Shown: positions 1-7,781, numbered from the stretch's first letter. The stretch: DNA of 16,333 bases from an uncultured Bacteroidota bacterium (GCA_903944755.1 CAJATB010000119.1:1-16333), one strand, 5' to 3'. Made by a program: numbers and translations. The notes: generated from the sequence alone by a model not told the origin.

Positions 1-533
1 CCAATAATATTCAAAGGTTCTTTAATTAGTCCTTCCAACGCGCCAATTACTGAACTCTCTAGTTCAGCAATATCATTAGACGACCTACTTAGAATATCGC
101 CTTTTCTTTGTTCGGTAAAATAGCCAATTGGCAATTTTAGAATTTTGTCGTATAATAATTTTGAATACTTTTTTGTTACCGCATTTCGGATAGGTGCTAA
201 AAAGTAAAAAGCCAAATACAAGAAAATATTTTTCAATAATACCGTAGTCACAAATCCTAGACAAATCCAGCCAAGTGCATTGGTTTTGCCATATTGGAGG
301 ATGTTTTTTTGCAAGAAGCTATAAAGTACTTCCTTAAAATTCCCCGAGTCGGGTGTCGCAACTACCGCAGTGCTTGAAAATTCATTAATGCCAAAAATCA
401 GGTCCATGAAAGGCATTAGCATTCCCAATGAGAATAAGCTAAAGACAATTGACAAGGAAATGAAAAGGGTATACAAGCCCATAAAGGCTTTGTATTCTTT
501 GATATAACTAATGATGCGAATAAATTTCTTCAT
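1..533 (-). CDS. ABC exporter (MsbA-like), N-terminal transmembrane part, cut by the window edge
   Basis: This is the first 177 residues of a probable fused permease-ATPase exporter of the MsbA/lipid-exporter class; the stop and the whole nucleotide-binding domain lie outside the window. I read it by hand on the minus strand from the ATG at 533. It opens with a short basic stretch (MKKFIRII), then a hydrophobic segment at about residues 18-48 and a second at about 86-113. Residues 138-150 (YFTEQRKGDILSR) followed by SSNDI match the conserved stretch of the type-1 ABC transmembrane domain, where the intracellular loop contacts the ATPase. The substrate cannot be told from this part: lipid A, phospholipid, peptide or drug export are all possible. 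It is divergent from rbfA across a 66-bp spacer. The fold assignment is firm, the substrate is not. Confidence 0.85.
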   Translation of the reverse strand, partial: MKKFIRIISYIKEYKAFMGLYTLFISLSIVFSLFSLGMLMPFMDLIFGINEFSSTAVVATPDSGNFKEVLYSFLQKNILQYGKTNALGWICLGFVTTVLLKNIFLYLAFYFLAPIRNAVTKKYSKLLYDKILKLPIGYFTEQRKGDILSRSSNDIAELESSVIGALEGLIKEPLNII

Positions 534-599
534 ATTCAAACTATTCTTCGGAATAATGAGCAAAGTAACTAATTTTACAGCGAATCAACGATTTTGATT
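534..599. promoter_or_regulatory. Divergent promoter region between the ABC exporter gene and rbfA
   Basis: This 66-bp spacer must hold both promoters. On the plus strand TAATTTTA (570-577) is one base from the Bacteroidota -7 consensus TAnnTTTG and lies 22 bases before the rbfA ATG. On the minus strand TTACTTTG (568-561) is also one base off and lies 27 bases before the exporter ATG. I see no clear -33 TTG for either. Both calls are pattern matches only. Confidence 0.35.
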
Positions 600-944
600 A
601 TGGAAGAAGGTAAAAGACAAAAACAAGTAGCGGGTGCAATCCAAAGTACCTTAAACGATATATTTCTTAAATTGGGACTTAATAATTTACAAGGGGGAAT
701 GGTTTCCATATCTACCGTAAAAGTGACCCCCGACTTATTGGAAGCCCGTATTTACTTAAGCTTGTTTCAAGTTAAGGACCCAGCCGCATGTTTTAAGCAA
801 ATTGAAACACGTGCATGGGATATTAAAAAGCATTTGCAAGAGGCGATGAAACAGCAGTTAAGGCGTATCCCTGTATTACATTTTTATTTAGACGACACAT
901 TAGACTATGTGTTTAAAATGGAAGAGATTCTAAAAAAATTATAA
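600..944 (+). CDS. rbfA: 30S ribosome-binding factor RbfA
   Basis: RbfA is a small KH-fold protein that binds the 30S subunit late in assembly and helps mature the 16S rRNA 5' end, notably in the cold. The predicted product has 114 residues, close to the usual length. It begins MEEGKRQKQVAGAIQ, the expected first helix, followed by the strand region ISTVKVTPDLLEARIYLSLF, which matches the family's signature of a V-x-V-(S/T)-P-D-L motif before an alternating strand. The C-terminus ends in the typical helix DDTLDYVFKMEEIL. The frame is open from a TTG at 594, but the ATG at 600 is the better start because it gives the usual N-terminus. Its stop codon is directly followed by the GTG of the next gene, so the two are almost certainly co-transcribed. 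Confidence 0.95.
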   Translation: MEEGKRQKQVAGAIQSTLNDIFLKLGLNNLQGGMVSISTVKVTPDLLEARIYLSLFQVKDPAACFKQIETRAWDIKKHLQEAMKQQLRRIPVLHFYLDDTLDYVFKMEEILKKL

Positions 945-2159
945 GTGCATTTTTTATTTGCATGGCGTTATTTTAGAGGCAAGTATGCTTTTCAGGCAAT
1001 TCAAATAATTGCCTGGGTTAGTGTTTTTGCCATAGCTATTGGCACGGCGGCTTTAATCACTATATTAAGTGTATCTAATGGTTTTACAGAAGTAGTTAAG
1101 GGCTTATACGCCGATTTTTATGCAGACATACGTGTTACACCAAAGCAAGGAAAATTTTTCACTATTCAGGACAGCACAACATTTAAGCTACAAGCTATTC
1201 AAGGGGTAAAGTGGGTGAGCAAGACAGTTGAAAATAGGGCTTTACTAGTTAATGACGGTTTGCAATCGGTGGTACAAGTAAAAGGAGTAGAAGGCACTTA
1301 TAGCCATATTAATAAAGTAAGTAATTATTTAAAGCGAGGCAGTTTTGACTTAGGAACTATTTCGAATCCCAAATTGGTAGTAGGCATTGGGGTAGAACAA
1401 AAGCTTGGATTATTTCAAGAAATATTAGGCGACACCTTGCAACTATACGCTGTAAATAGGTCTGGGAAGGCTTTTACGGCATTAGGGCAGCTGAATTCTT
1501 TACCAGCTACTCAGTCGGGCGCTTTTTCTGTTCAACAAGAATTTGATGAACAATATGTTTTTACTAATGCTGCTTTTGCACAATATTTATTTGATTTAGA
1601 TACTAACCAATTTACTGCTATTGAATTTTCGGTGAATGCCAATCAAGAAAGTGAAATAGTGGAGGCTATTCAAGCAGTTATGGGGGATGGCTTTGTTGTT
1701 CAAAATAAGTATCAACAAAACAGCGACTTGTATAAAATAATGCAGGTGGAAAAGTGGATTATTTTTGCCATACTTGCATTAATAATGGTAGTGGCTTCCT
1801 TTAATTTAGTAGGTGCATTAACGATGTTGGTATTAGAAAAACAAAAGGACATTCATGTTTTACATGCATTAGGTGCAACACCTTGGGATATTCAAAAAAT
1901 ATTTTTATTACTATCAGGCATAATGGCATTTGCGGGCGCTTTTATTGGAGGGGTACTTGCAAGTATTTTTTGTTGGCTACAGGATAAATTCCATTTTATA
2001 AAATTGGCGGGCAATTCTTTTGTAATTGATTATTACCCAATTAAGCCAATGTTAATGGACTATGTAGCTATTACCACACTAGTAATATTGATTGCTATTT
2101 TAGCTGGATGGATCCCTGCCCGAAAAGCAGCTTCGCGCCTATTTGAAAGAATTGTTTAA
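945..2159 (+). CDS. FtsX/LolC-LolE-type ABC transporter permease
   Basis: This 404-residue inner-membrane protein has the MacB/LolE architecture: one transmembrane helix near the N-terminus (about residues 20-45), a large extracytoplasmic domain (about 46-265), then three helices (about 270-297, 320-346 and 370-391). The segment after the second helix, KQKDIHVLHALGATPWDI (about 300-318), is the FtsX-domain coupling region, and the protein ends with the usual basic tail WIPARKAASR. Proteins of this type work with an ATPase such as LolD to move lipoproteins from the inner membrane toward the outer membrane; the ATPase is not in this window. The start is a GTG immediately after the rbfA stop, and the N-terminus HFLFAWRYFRGKYAFQAI agrees with homologues, which supports that start. 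Lipoprotein release is the likely role, but other FtsX-type functions cannot be excluded. Confidence 0.88.
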   Translation: MHFLFAWRYFRGKYAFQAIQIIAWVSVFAIAIGTAALITILSVSNGFTEVVKGLYADFYADIRVTPKQGKFFTIQDSTTFKLQAIQGVKWVSKTVENRALLVNDGLQSVVQVKGVEGTYSHINKVSNYLKRGSFDLGTISNPKLVVGIGVEQKLGLFQEILGDTLQLYAVNRSGKAFTALGQLNSLPATQSGAFSVQQEFDEQYVFTNAAFAQYLFDLDTNQFTAIEFSVNANQESEIVEAIQAVMGDGFVVQNKYQQNSDLYKIMQVEKWIIFAILALIMVVASFNLVGALTMLVLEKQKDIHVLHALGATPWDIQKIFLLLSGIMAFAGAFIGGVLASIFCWLQDKFHFIKLAGNSFVIDYYPIKPMLMDYVAITTLVILIAILAGWIPARKAASRLFERIV

Positions 2160-2199
2160 GGTATTAATTGTAATTTATCGCAGGGAAATAGCTAAATAA

Positions 2200-2231
2200 A
2201 AAAGCCTAAATCAATGAAGACTTAGGCTTTT
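2200..2231. terminator. Bidirectional hairpin terminator between the LolC/E-like gene and the transketolase gene
   Basis: A perfect 10-bp inverted repeat, AAAAGCCTAA (2200-2209) and TTAGGCTTTT (2222-2231), encloses a 12-base loop. The right arm ends in a T run on the plus strand and the left arm's A run (2197-2203) gives a T run on the minus strand, so it can end transcription of both converging genes. Confidence 0.85.
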
Positions 2232-2248
2232 CAAAATATGCTACAGGA

Positions 2249-3088
2249 TTAATAATCTCCTAAAGTTTCTTCTAATTGGCCCAATGCTTTTGCTAATTGG
2301 TCGTCGCTTGGAGCAATACCATGCCATTCGTGGCTGCCTTCCATAAAATCAACTCCTTTGCCCATCTCGGTTTTCATTAAAATACAAATTGGCTTGCCTT
2401 GTCCAGTTAGGCCCTTTGCTTTTTCTAAAGTAGCAAGGATATTATCCATGTCATGTCCGTCCATATGTAATACGGTCCAATGGAATGCTTTAAATTTATC
2501 TTCTAAACTATCCAAAGACAATACAGCGCTCAAAGGACCATCAATTTGTTGTCCGTTTACATCAATGGTTGCGATATAGTTGTCAACTTTATTGTGAGCA
2601 GCAAACATAATTGCCTCCCAGTTTTGACCTTCTTGTAATTCCCCATCACCATGCAATGAGTATATAATGCGATCGTCGTTATTAAACTTTTTAGTTAATG
2701 CAGCACCAATTGCCACACTCATTCCTTGGCCTAAAGAACCGCTTGCAATACGAATGCCAGGAAGGTGTTCGTGCGTAGTTGGATGTCCTTGTAAACGAGA
2801 ATTTATTTTTCGGAAAGTAGCTAGTTCTTTAATTTCAAAATAACCAGCCCTAGCTAACACTGAGTAAAACAAAGGAGAAACATGGCCGTTAGATAAGAAA
2901 AATAAATCTTCATTTTTCCCGTCCATAGAGAAATTGGTATCTATTTTCATTACTTTAAAATAAAGTGCTGTTAAGAAGTCGGTGCAACCTAATGAGCCAC
3001 CTGGGTGACCACTTTGTTGAGCGTGGACCATTCTTACAATGTCTCTTCTAACTTGGGAAGCAATTTTTGTTAATTCAGTTGTTGGCAT
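2249..3088 (-). CDS. Transketolase, N-terminal (TPP-binding) subunit
   Basis: The product is 279 residues, the length of the separate N-terminal half of a split transketolase. Transketolase moves two-carbon units between sugar phosphates in the non-oxidative pentose phosphate pathway. Visible motifs are SGHPGGSLG (residues 26-34, with His28), SNGH (His69), SGSLGQG (116-122), and the thiamine diphosphate and metal motif GDGE (147-150) with Asn178 in DVNGQQIDG. The pyrimidine-binding C-terminal half, with its catalytic Glu, is missing and is not next to this gene: the flanking genes are frr (divergent) and the LolC/E-like permease (convergent). The frame is open from a TTG at 3112, but the ATG at 3088 gives the expected N-terminus MPTTELTKIASQ. 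The partner subunit must be encoded elsewhere. Unlike dxs at 5804-7726, it lacks the DXS-specific features. Confidence 0.9.
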   Translation of the reverse strand: MPTTELTKIASQVRRDIVRMVHAQQSGHPGGSLGCTDFLTALYFKVMKIDTNFSMDGKNEDLFFLSNGHVSPLFYSVLARAGYFEIKELATFRKINSRLQGHPTTHEHLPGIRIASGSLGQGMSVAIGAALTKKFNNDDRIIYSLHGDGELQEGQNWEAIMFAAHNKVDNYIATIDVNGQQIDGPLSAVLSLDSLEDKFKAFHWTVLHMDGHDMDNILATLEKAKGLTGQGKPICILMKTEMGKGVDFMEGSHEWHGIAPSDDQLAKALGQLEETLGDY

Positions 3089-3109
3089 AATATAGAATAC
3101 TTGTGTGCG

Positions 3110-3117
3110 CAAAGATA
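3110..3117 (-). promoter_or_regulatory. Predicted -7 promoter element for the transketolase gene
   Basis: Read on the minus strand this is TATCTTTG, an exact match to the Bacteroidota -7 consensus TAnnTTTG, ending 21 bases before the ATG at 3088. No convincing TTG -33 element is seen at the usual spacing. Confidence 0.6.
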
Positions 3118-3154
3118 GAATTCATACGCTAAAAAGCATTGAATTATTTAATAA

Positions 3155-3172
3155 AGGCCTAAAAAAAGGCCT
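3155..3172. repeat. Pair of AGGCCT palindromes in the transketolase/frr spacer
   Basis: Two copies of the 6-bp palindrome AGGCCT (3155-3160 and 3167-3172) are separated by six A. They can form a short hairpin or act as two protein-binding half-sites. They sit between the two divergent predicted promoters. The element is short and its function is unknown. Confidence 0.35.
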
Positions 3173-3194
3173 ATGTAGAATACGATCATTTGCG

Positions 3195-3202
3195 TAGCTT
3201 TG
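3195..3202 (+). promoter_or_regulatory. Predicted -7 promoter element for frr
   Basis: TAGCTTTG exactly matches TAnnTTTG and lies 20 bases before the frr ATG. Its last five bases continue into CTTTGTAGCCT (3198-3208), an 11-mer that also stands directly before the scpA start. A -33 TTG is not evident. Confidence 0.6.
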
Positions 3203-3222
3203 TAGCCTCAAATTATCCATGT

Positions 3223-3786
3223 ATGTCAGAGGAACTAAAAAAAATCACAAGTGAAGCAGAATTAGCCATGAAAAAGGCGATTAATCACTTGGAAATCGAG
3301 ATTGCTAAAATAAGGGCGGGGAAAGCGACTCCTTCTATCTTAGAAGGTATCAATGTGGATTATTATGGAACCCCAACTCCTATAAGCCAAGTGGCAAACG
3401 TGCAAGTATTAGACTCAAGAACTATAAGTATTCAACCTTGGGAGAAAAACATGCTTGCGCCTATTGAAAGGTCAATAATGGCTGCTAATATTGGCATTAC
3501 ACCCCAAAATGACGGTATAAATATCCGATTATTCATGCCTCCATTAACGGAAGAACGTCGAAAGGAGCTGTTCAAAAAAGCAAGTGCTGAGGGGGAACAA
3601 AGCAAGGTAGCTATTCGTAATATTAGACGTGATCATATTGAACAAGTGAAGAAACTACAAAAGGACGGCGCAAGTGAAGATATTTGTAAAGGAGCAGAAG
3701 ACGAAATTCAAGCAATTACGGACAAGCATATTGCACTTGTTGAAAAGCACCTAGAGGCAAAAGAAAAAGAAATCATGACAGTTTAA
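3223..3786 (+). CDS. frr: Ribosome recycling factor
   Basis: RRF works with EF-G to split the post-termination ribosome so that it can be reused. The product is 187 residues, the standard length. Diagnostic stretches are KIRAGKATPSIL (residues 29-40), the QVLDSRTISIQPWEK region (61-75), INIRLFMPPLTEERRKEL (99-116), and the basic helix VAIRNIRRD (129-137). The frame is open from a TTG at 3190, but the ATG at 3223 gives the correct N-terminus MSEELKKI. A second ATG at 3219 is out of frame. In many bacteria frr follows pyrH; here it stands alone, divergent from the transketolase half and followed by a strong terminator, so it is probably a single-gene transcript. Confidence 0.97.
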   Translation: MSEELKKITSEAELAMKKAINHLEIEIAKIRAGKATPSILEGINVDYYGTPTPISQVANVQVLDSRTISIQPWEKNMLAPIERSIMAANIGITPQNDGINIRLFMPPLTEERRKELFKKASAEGEQSKVAIRNIRRDHIEQVKKLQKDGASEDICKGAEDEIQAITDKHIALVEKHLEAKEKEIMTV

Positions 3787-3821
3787 TAGCTGTTCAAAAA
3801 ATAAAAAAGGCCCTCAATAAT

Positions 3822-3860
3822 AAATGCCCCCAAAAAGTTAGACACTTAATGGGGGCATTT
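3822..3860. terminator. Bidirectional hairpin terminator between frr and the EamA transporter gene
   Basis: AAATGCCCCC (3822-3831) and GGGGGCATTT (3851-3860) form a perfect 10-bp stem with a 19-base loop, followed by further T on the plus strand. On the minus strand the A-rich left flank supplies a weaker T run. It fits the end of both convergent genes. Confidence 0.82.
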
Positions 3861-3881
3861 TTAGGTTGTATCTATTTGCAA

Positions 3882-4790
3882 TTATGCAGTATCTTTTTTT
3901 CGTAGAAAAGGGAGGAAATTAAAATCACCTCGGTTCACAATGAGTACTCCCAATAAGATAATTCCTAAGCAAGCAATTTGCATTAAACTTAAGGACTCTC
4001 CGTCCAAAAGGCCCCATACCACTGCAATTACAGGGATGCCATAGGTTACAAGCGATCCAAATACAATGCCTGCGCGTTTTACTAAAAAATAAAATAAGAT
4101 AGTAGCAATAGAAGTACCCACAATGCCAAGTATACTACTCGCCATTAAAGAACGAATTACTAGGGGGTCACTAAAATTGTTATTAAAATAGCCGGTAAAA
4201 TATAATACACAGGCACTTGGAATAATTAAAAAGGCAAATGCAATAGACACTACATTAAGTGAGCCTAGTTGTTGCATATACCTGCCAACTATGTTGACGT
4301 TGATGCCATAAAATAAAGTGGCTAGTAAAACCAGCCCTGCAAAGGATAAATTATGCAAGCTAACATCCTTGCCAGCTGCCAATAAAAAGCTTAATCCTAT
4401 AAATCCAATAATCATTCCAATTACTTTTACCATACTTGTTTTAACGTTAAAGAAAAGTACGCCTACAATAATGGTAAACATGGGGGTTAATGAATTTAAT
4501 ATACCCGCAAGTGAGCTATCAATTTGTGTTTCCGCAATGCAAAAAAGGTAGGCAGGAATAAAATTGCCAAGGATACCTGATAATATTATTAAGCCCATTT
4601 TTTTTCTTGGAATAATTTTAAGGGCCTTGTAGGCAAAGGGGCCTAAAATTAGGCCTGCCGTTAACATTCTAAGAGAGGCAACTTGGTAGGGTGAAAAAAC
4701 TTTTAAGCCCTCCTTCATCAGTATAAAGGAACTGCCCCAAACAACAGAAAGGAGCGCAAAAACGAGCCAATTAGTCCACTTACCTTGCAT
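3882..4790 (-). CDS. EamA/DMT-superfamily transporter
   Basis: The 302-residue product is almost entirely hydrophobic, with room for ten membrane helices in two repeated EamA halves (about residues 8-138 and 148-287), the standard plan of drug/metabolite transporters. The N-terminal half shows the family pattern WGSSFILMKEGL (18-29) followed by PYQVASLRMLTAG (34-46), and the second half has its matching GxxxxTYGIPVIAVVWG block (about 245-260). The C-terminus is short and basic (LRKKDTA). Family members export amino acids, metabolites or drugs; nothing here identifies the substrate. It is a single gene, convergent with frr and divergent from scpA. On the minus strand the motif CATCTTTG, one base from TAnnTTTG, lies upstream of its ATG. 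Confidence 0.9.
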   Translation of the reverse strand: MQGKWTNWLVFALLSVVWGSSFILMKEGLKVFSPYQVASLRMLTAGLILGPFAYKALKIIPRKKMGLIILSGILGNFIPAYLFCIAETQIDSSLAGILNSLTPMFTIIVGVLFFNVKTSMVKVIGMIIGFIGLSFLLAAGKDVSLHNLSFAGLVLLATLFYGINVNIVGRYMQQLGSLNVVSIAFAFLIIPSACVLYFTGYFNNNFSDPLVIRSLMASSILGIVGTSIATILFYFLVKRAGIVFGSLVTYGIPVIAVVWGLLDGESLSLMQIACLGIILLGVLIVNRGDFNFLPFLRKKDTA

Positions 4791-4881
4791 TCAATTATAA
4801 TTTGATCAAAGATGCTCCATTTTTACCTAAAAGTGGATAAATAATCACCTATTTACGGGGAATTTAAGGAGGTTTGCTTTT

Positions 4882-4892
4882 CTTTGTAGCCT
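4882..4892 (+). promoter_or_regulatory. CTTTGTAGCCT element abutting the scpA start codon
   Basis: This 11-mer also occurs before frr (3198-3208). Together with the preceding bases it gives TTTCTTTG (4879-4886), one base from TAnnTTTG, ending only six bases before the ATG. If this is the -7 element, the scpA transcript starts at or very near its start codon. Confidence 0.4.
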
Positions 4893-5777
4893 ATGAGTCA
4901 GCATGCTAATTATTCGATTAAAGTGGACCAGTTTGAAGGACCTTTTGATCTTTTACTTTTCTTCATTGAAAGGGACGAGATGGATATCTATAATATTCAG
5001 ATCACAAAAATCATTAAAGATTTCCTAGACTTCATCCATGGGCAAGACAAATTGAATATTGAATTAAGTAGCGAATTTATACTTTTCGTATCTACGTTAA
5101 TGCGTATTAAAGCAAAATTACTTTTGCCAAGAAAAGAAATTGATTCCTCTGGAAATGAAATTGACCCAAGGCAAGAATTAATTGATAAAATATTAGAATA
5201 CAAGAAGTACAAGGAAGCTGCAGTTGAAATGGCCGACCTTGAGTCACTTAGGATGCTGATGATGAAGCGTGGCAATATTCAAAAAGAAATGTCACTAGTT
5301 GGGGAAGAAGCAGCGGAAGGTACAGAACTACAAACAGTTACTTTGTTCAAATTGATGAAGTCTTTCGAGAAAGTAATGACTCGTTTGCAGGATCGTCAAA
5401 ATAAGCCAGTACATACCGTGGTTAGGTATAATTATACCATGGAAGGAAGCAGGGAATATTTATTAAAGGCTGTGGAAGAAGAAAAAACAGTAGCCTTTGA
5501 AAAAGTGTTTGATATATGCCAGGATCGTGTACACGCTTTATTTCTTTTCTTATCAATATTAGAATTAGCACAACAAAAATATATGCGCTTGTCGGTTGGC
5601 GAAGGTCGAAATAATTTTATAATCGAATGGAATGAGAACAGGGAGGATGATTTAGAACCTGGCTATATTGAACCTGTTGATGCTTATGAGACACCTAATT
5701 TGGACGCCTTTAAGGACGAACCAAATGATACAGCAACATTAACTGGAGAAGGAGATTTTGACCCTAGTTTGAACTAG
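4893..5777 (+). CDS. scpA: Segregation and condensation protein A (ScpA)
   Basis: ScpA is the kleisin subunit that bridges the SMC dimer and, with ScpB, forms the bacterial condensin complex on the nucleoid. The 294-residue product opens with the family signature FEGPFDLLLFFIERDEMDIY (residues 14-33), followed by ITKIIKDFLDFI and by FILFVSTLMRIKAKLLLPR, the region that binds the SMC neck. The C-terminal winged-helix region that binds the SMC head lies at about 185-250. A strongly acidic, probably disordered tail of about 40 residues follows (REDDLEPGYIEP onward). scpB, often nearby in other bacteria, is not in the window. A perfect Shine-Dalgarno-like TAAGGAGGT lies at 4865-4873, too far upstream for this ATG. 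The gene converges with dxs, with 26 bp between stops. Confidence 0.93.
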   Translation: MSQHANYSIKVDQFEGPFDLLLFFIERDEMDIYNIQITKIIKDFLDFIHGQDKLNIELSSEFILFVSTLMRIKAKLLLPRKEIDSSGNEIDPRQELIDKILEYKKYKEAAVEMADLESLRMLMMKRGNIQKEMSLVGEEAAEGTELQTVTLFKLMKSFEKVMTRLQDRQNKPVHTVVRYNYTMEGSREYLLKAVEEEKTVAFEKVFDICQDRVHALFLFLSILELAQQKYMRLSVGEGRNNFIIEWNENREDDLEPGYIEPVDAYETPNLDAFKDEPNDTATLTGEGDFDPSLN

Positions 5778-5787
5778 TTGGGCCATT

Positions 5788-5803
5788 TAACTGTTAGCAG
5801 TTA
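5788..5803. terminator. Possible small hairpin between scpA and dxs stops
   Basis: TAACTG (5788-5793) and CAGTTA (5798-5803) form a 6-bp stem with a four-base loop. It fills most of the 26-bp gap between the two convergent stop codons, but there is no T run, so it is at best a weak terminator. Confidence 0.35.
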
Positions 5804-7726
5804 CTAAGCTTCAATTAGTACCGATTTTCCAAGCATTGTTTTAACCGCATCGCCAATGGCAGCAGCGTCGTAATGACATTCATGGTGTAATTCTTTTATA
5901 CTACCATGTTCTACAATTGCATCAGGAATACCTAAAATACTTATTTGACTATTGTAGCCATGAGCGTTCATAAATTCCAATACAGCAGTTCCTAAACCAC
6001 CCACAACAGTACCGTCTTCCACGGTTACTATTTTAGTATAATTTTGAAACACTTCGTGTAATAAATTTTCGTCTAATGGTTTTACAAAACGCATATCATA
6101 ATGTGCAGGATCGATATCGGCTGTTCTTAAATTTCTGATAGCAGTTTGAGCAAAATTCCCAGGGTGACCAATAGTAAGAATAGCAATATCCTTACCGTCT
6201 TTTAATTTTCTACCCTTTCCAATTTCTATTTTTTCAAATGGTTTTTTCCAGTCTACCATTACCCCTTCACCCCTAGGATATCGTATTACAAAAGGTAATT
6301 TAATTTCTGGCAATTGTGCAGTATACATAAGATTGCGCAACTCCTGTTCGTTCATAGGAGCGGAAATAATCATATTTGGAATGCATCTGAAAAAAGCTAA
6401 ATCATAACATCCGTGGTGTGTTGGTCCGTCTTCTCCCACAAGTCCAGCGCGGTCAAGGCAAAATACTACAGGTAGTTTTTGTATAGCAACATCGTGAATT
6501 ACTTGGTCGTAAGCACGTTGCATAAAGGAAGAATAAATATTACAAAATACTTTTAACCCTTGTGTTGCTAATCCAGCGCTTAATGTTACAGCATGTTGTT
6601 CGCAAATACCAACATCAAATGCTCGGTCTGGCATAGCATCCATCATGAATTTCAAAGAACATCCACTAGGCATTGCAGGGGTTACGCCCATTATGTCTAA
6701 ATTTTGTGTCGCTAACTCAACTAAGGTATTTCCAAATACATCTTGGTATTTTGGAGGCTGAGGCGTGTCAATTGTTTTCTTTATAATCTCGCCAGTTAAC
6801 TTATCAAAAAGTCCTGGAGCATGCCATTTAGTTTGATTCTGTTCTGCCAACTCGTATCCTTTTCCTTTAACAGTTAGGATATGTAATATTTTAGGGCCAG
6901 GAATATCACGTAAATCCTTCAAGGTGTCAACTAAGTTTGTGATATTATGCCCGTCAATAGGACCGAAATAACGCAGGTTCAATGCTTCAAATAAATTACT
7001 GCTTTTAGAAACTACTCCTTTTAAACCTGCTTCCACTTTAGATGCCATCTCCCTAGTGAATGTTTTTCCAATAGGTAGCTTTCCCATTAACTGCCAAAGT
7101 TCGTCTCTGAATTTATTGTAAGTAGGAGAGGTACTTATATCCGTTAAATATTCCTTTAGTGCACCAACATTGGGGTCAATACTCATGTTATTATCATTCA
7201 AAATAATTAACACGTCACTATCAGCAACACCCGCGTGGTTCATAGCTTCGAAAGCCATGCCGGCAGTTAGAGAACCATCACCAATAATAGCAACCGATTT
7301 TCTATTCTCCTTCTTATATTTTGCGGCCATGGACATACCTAAGGCAGCTGAAATAGAAGTAGAAGAGTGACCCACACCAAAAGTGTCATATACGCTTTCG
7401 GAACGTTTAGGAAAACCACTTAACCCCTTATATTTTCTATTTGAAATAAACTGGTCTCTTCTACCAGTTAAAATTTTATGGCCATAAGCTTGGTGCCCCA
7501 CGTCCCAGACTAGCTGATCGAAAGGCGTATTGTAAACATAATGCAATGCAACACTTAATTCAACAACTCCAAGGCTAGATGCGAAATGTCCGCCATGCAC
7601 ACTCACTACATCAATTATGTATTGACGCAATTCGTCACAAACTTGATTTAATTTCTCCCTAGAGATTTTCTTCAAATCATCGGGGGAATCAATTGTTTTC
7701 AATAAAGGACCTGCTTCGAAATGCAT
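5804..7726 (-). CDS. dxs: 1-deoxy-D-xylulose-5-phosphate synthase
   Basis: DXS condenses pyruvate and glyceraldehyde 3-phosphate into 1-deoxy-D-xylulose 5-phosphate, the first step of the MEP isoprenoid pathway and a source of thiamine and pyridoxal precursors. At 640 residues it is full length. Visible motifs include SVHGGHFASSLG (42-53, with His47), WDVGHQAYGHKILTGR (74-89), the thiamine diphosphate motif GDGSLTAG (149-156) with Asn179 in NDNN, the catalytic Glu376 in ICEQHAV, and DRAGLVGEDGPTHHG (425-439). The C-terminal domain starts near residue 500. The N-terminus MHFEAGPLLKTIDSPDDLKK is normal for the family. It is a single gene, convergent with scpA and divergent from the sensor kinase. 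The product could feed the prenyl donor used by the PcrB homologue at 9739-10488. Confidence 0.97.
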   Translation of the reverse strand: MHFEAGPLLKTIDSPDDLKKISREKLNQVCDELRQYIIDVVSVHGGHFASSLGVVELSVALHYVYNTPFDQLVWDVGHQAYGHKILTGRRDQFISNRKYKGLSGFPKRSESVYDTFGVGHSSTSISAALGMSMAAKYKKENRKSVAIIGDGSLTAGMAFEAMNHAGVADSDVLIILNDNNMSIDPNVGALKEYLTDISTSPTYNKFRDELWQLMGKLPIGKTFTREMASKVEAGLKGVVSKSSNLFEALNLRYFGPIDGHNITNLVDTLKDLRDIPGPKILHILTVKGKGYELAEQNQTKWHAPGLFDKLTGEIIKKTIDTPQPPKYQDVFGNTLVELATQNLDIMGVTPAMPSGCSLKFMMDAMPDRAFDVGICEQHAVTLSAGLATQGLKVFCNIYSSFMQRAYDQVIHDVAIQKLPVVFCLDRAGLVGEDGPTHHGCYDLAFFRCIPNMIISAPMNEQELRNLMYTAQLPEIKLPFVIRYPRGEGVMVDWKKPFEKIEIGKGRKLKDGKDIAILTIGHPGNFAQTAIRNLRTADIDPAHYDMRFVKPLDENLLHEVFQNYTKIVTVEDGTVVGGLGTAVLEFMNAHGYNSQISILGIPDAIVEHGSIKELHHECHYDAAAIGDAVKTMLGKSVLIEA

Positions 7727-7781
7727 TATTAAGTTTTGGTATGTAAAAGTAAGTTAATAACATAAATATAGGTGAAAAGTT

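Noticed and set aside
3219..3221. ATG at 3219 as the frr start
   Set aside because: It is out of frame with the RRF product; the ATG at 3223 gives the family N-terminus.
4830..4840. Second DnaA-box-like site AGTGGATAA before scpA
   Set aside because: It has one mismatch to the consensus, and near matches of this type are common in AT-rich DNA.
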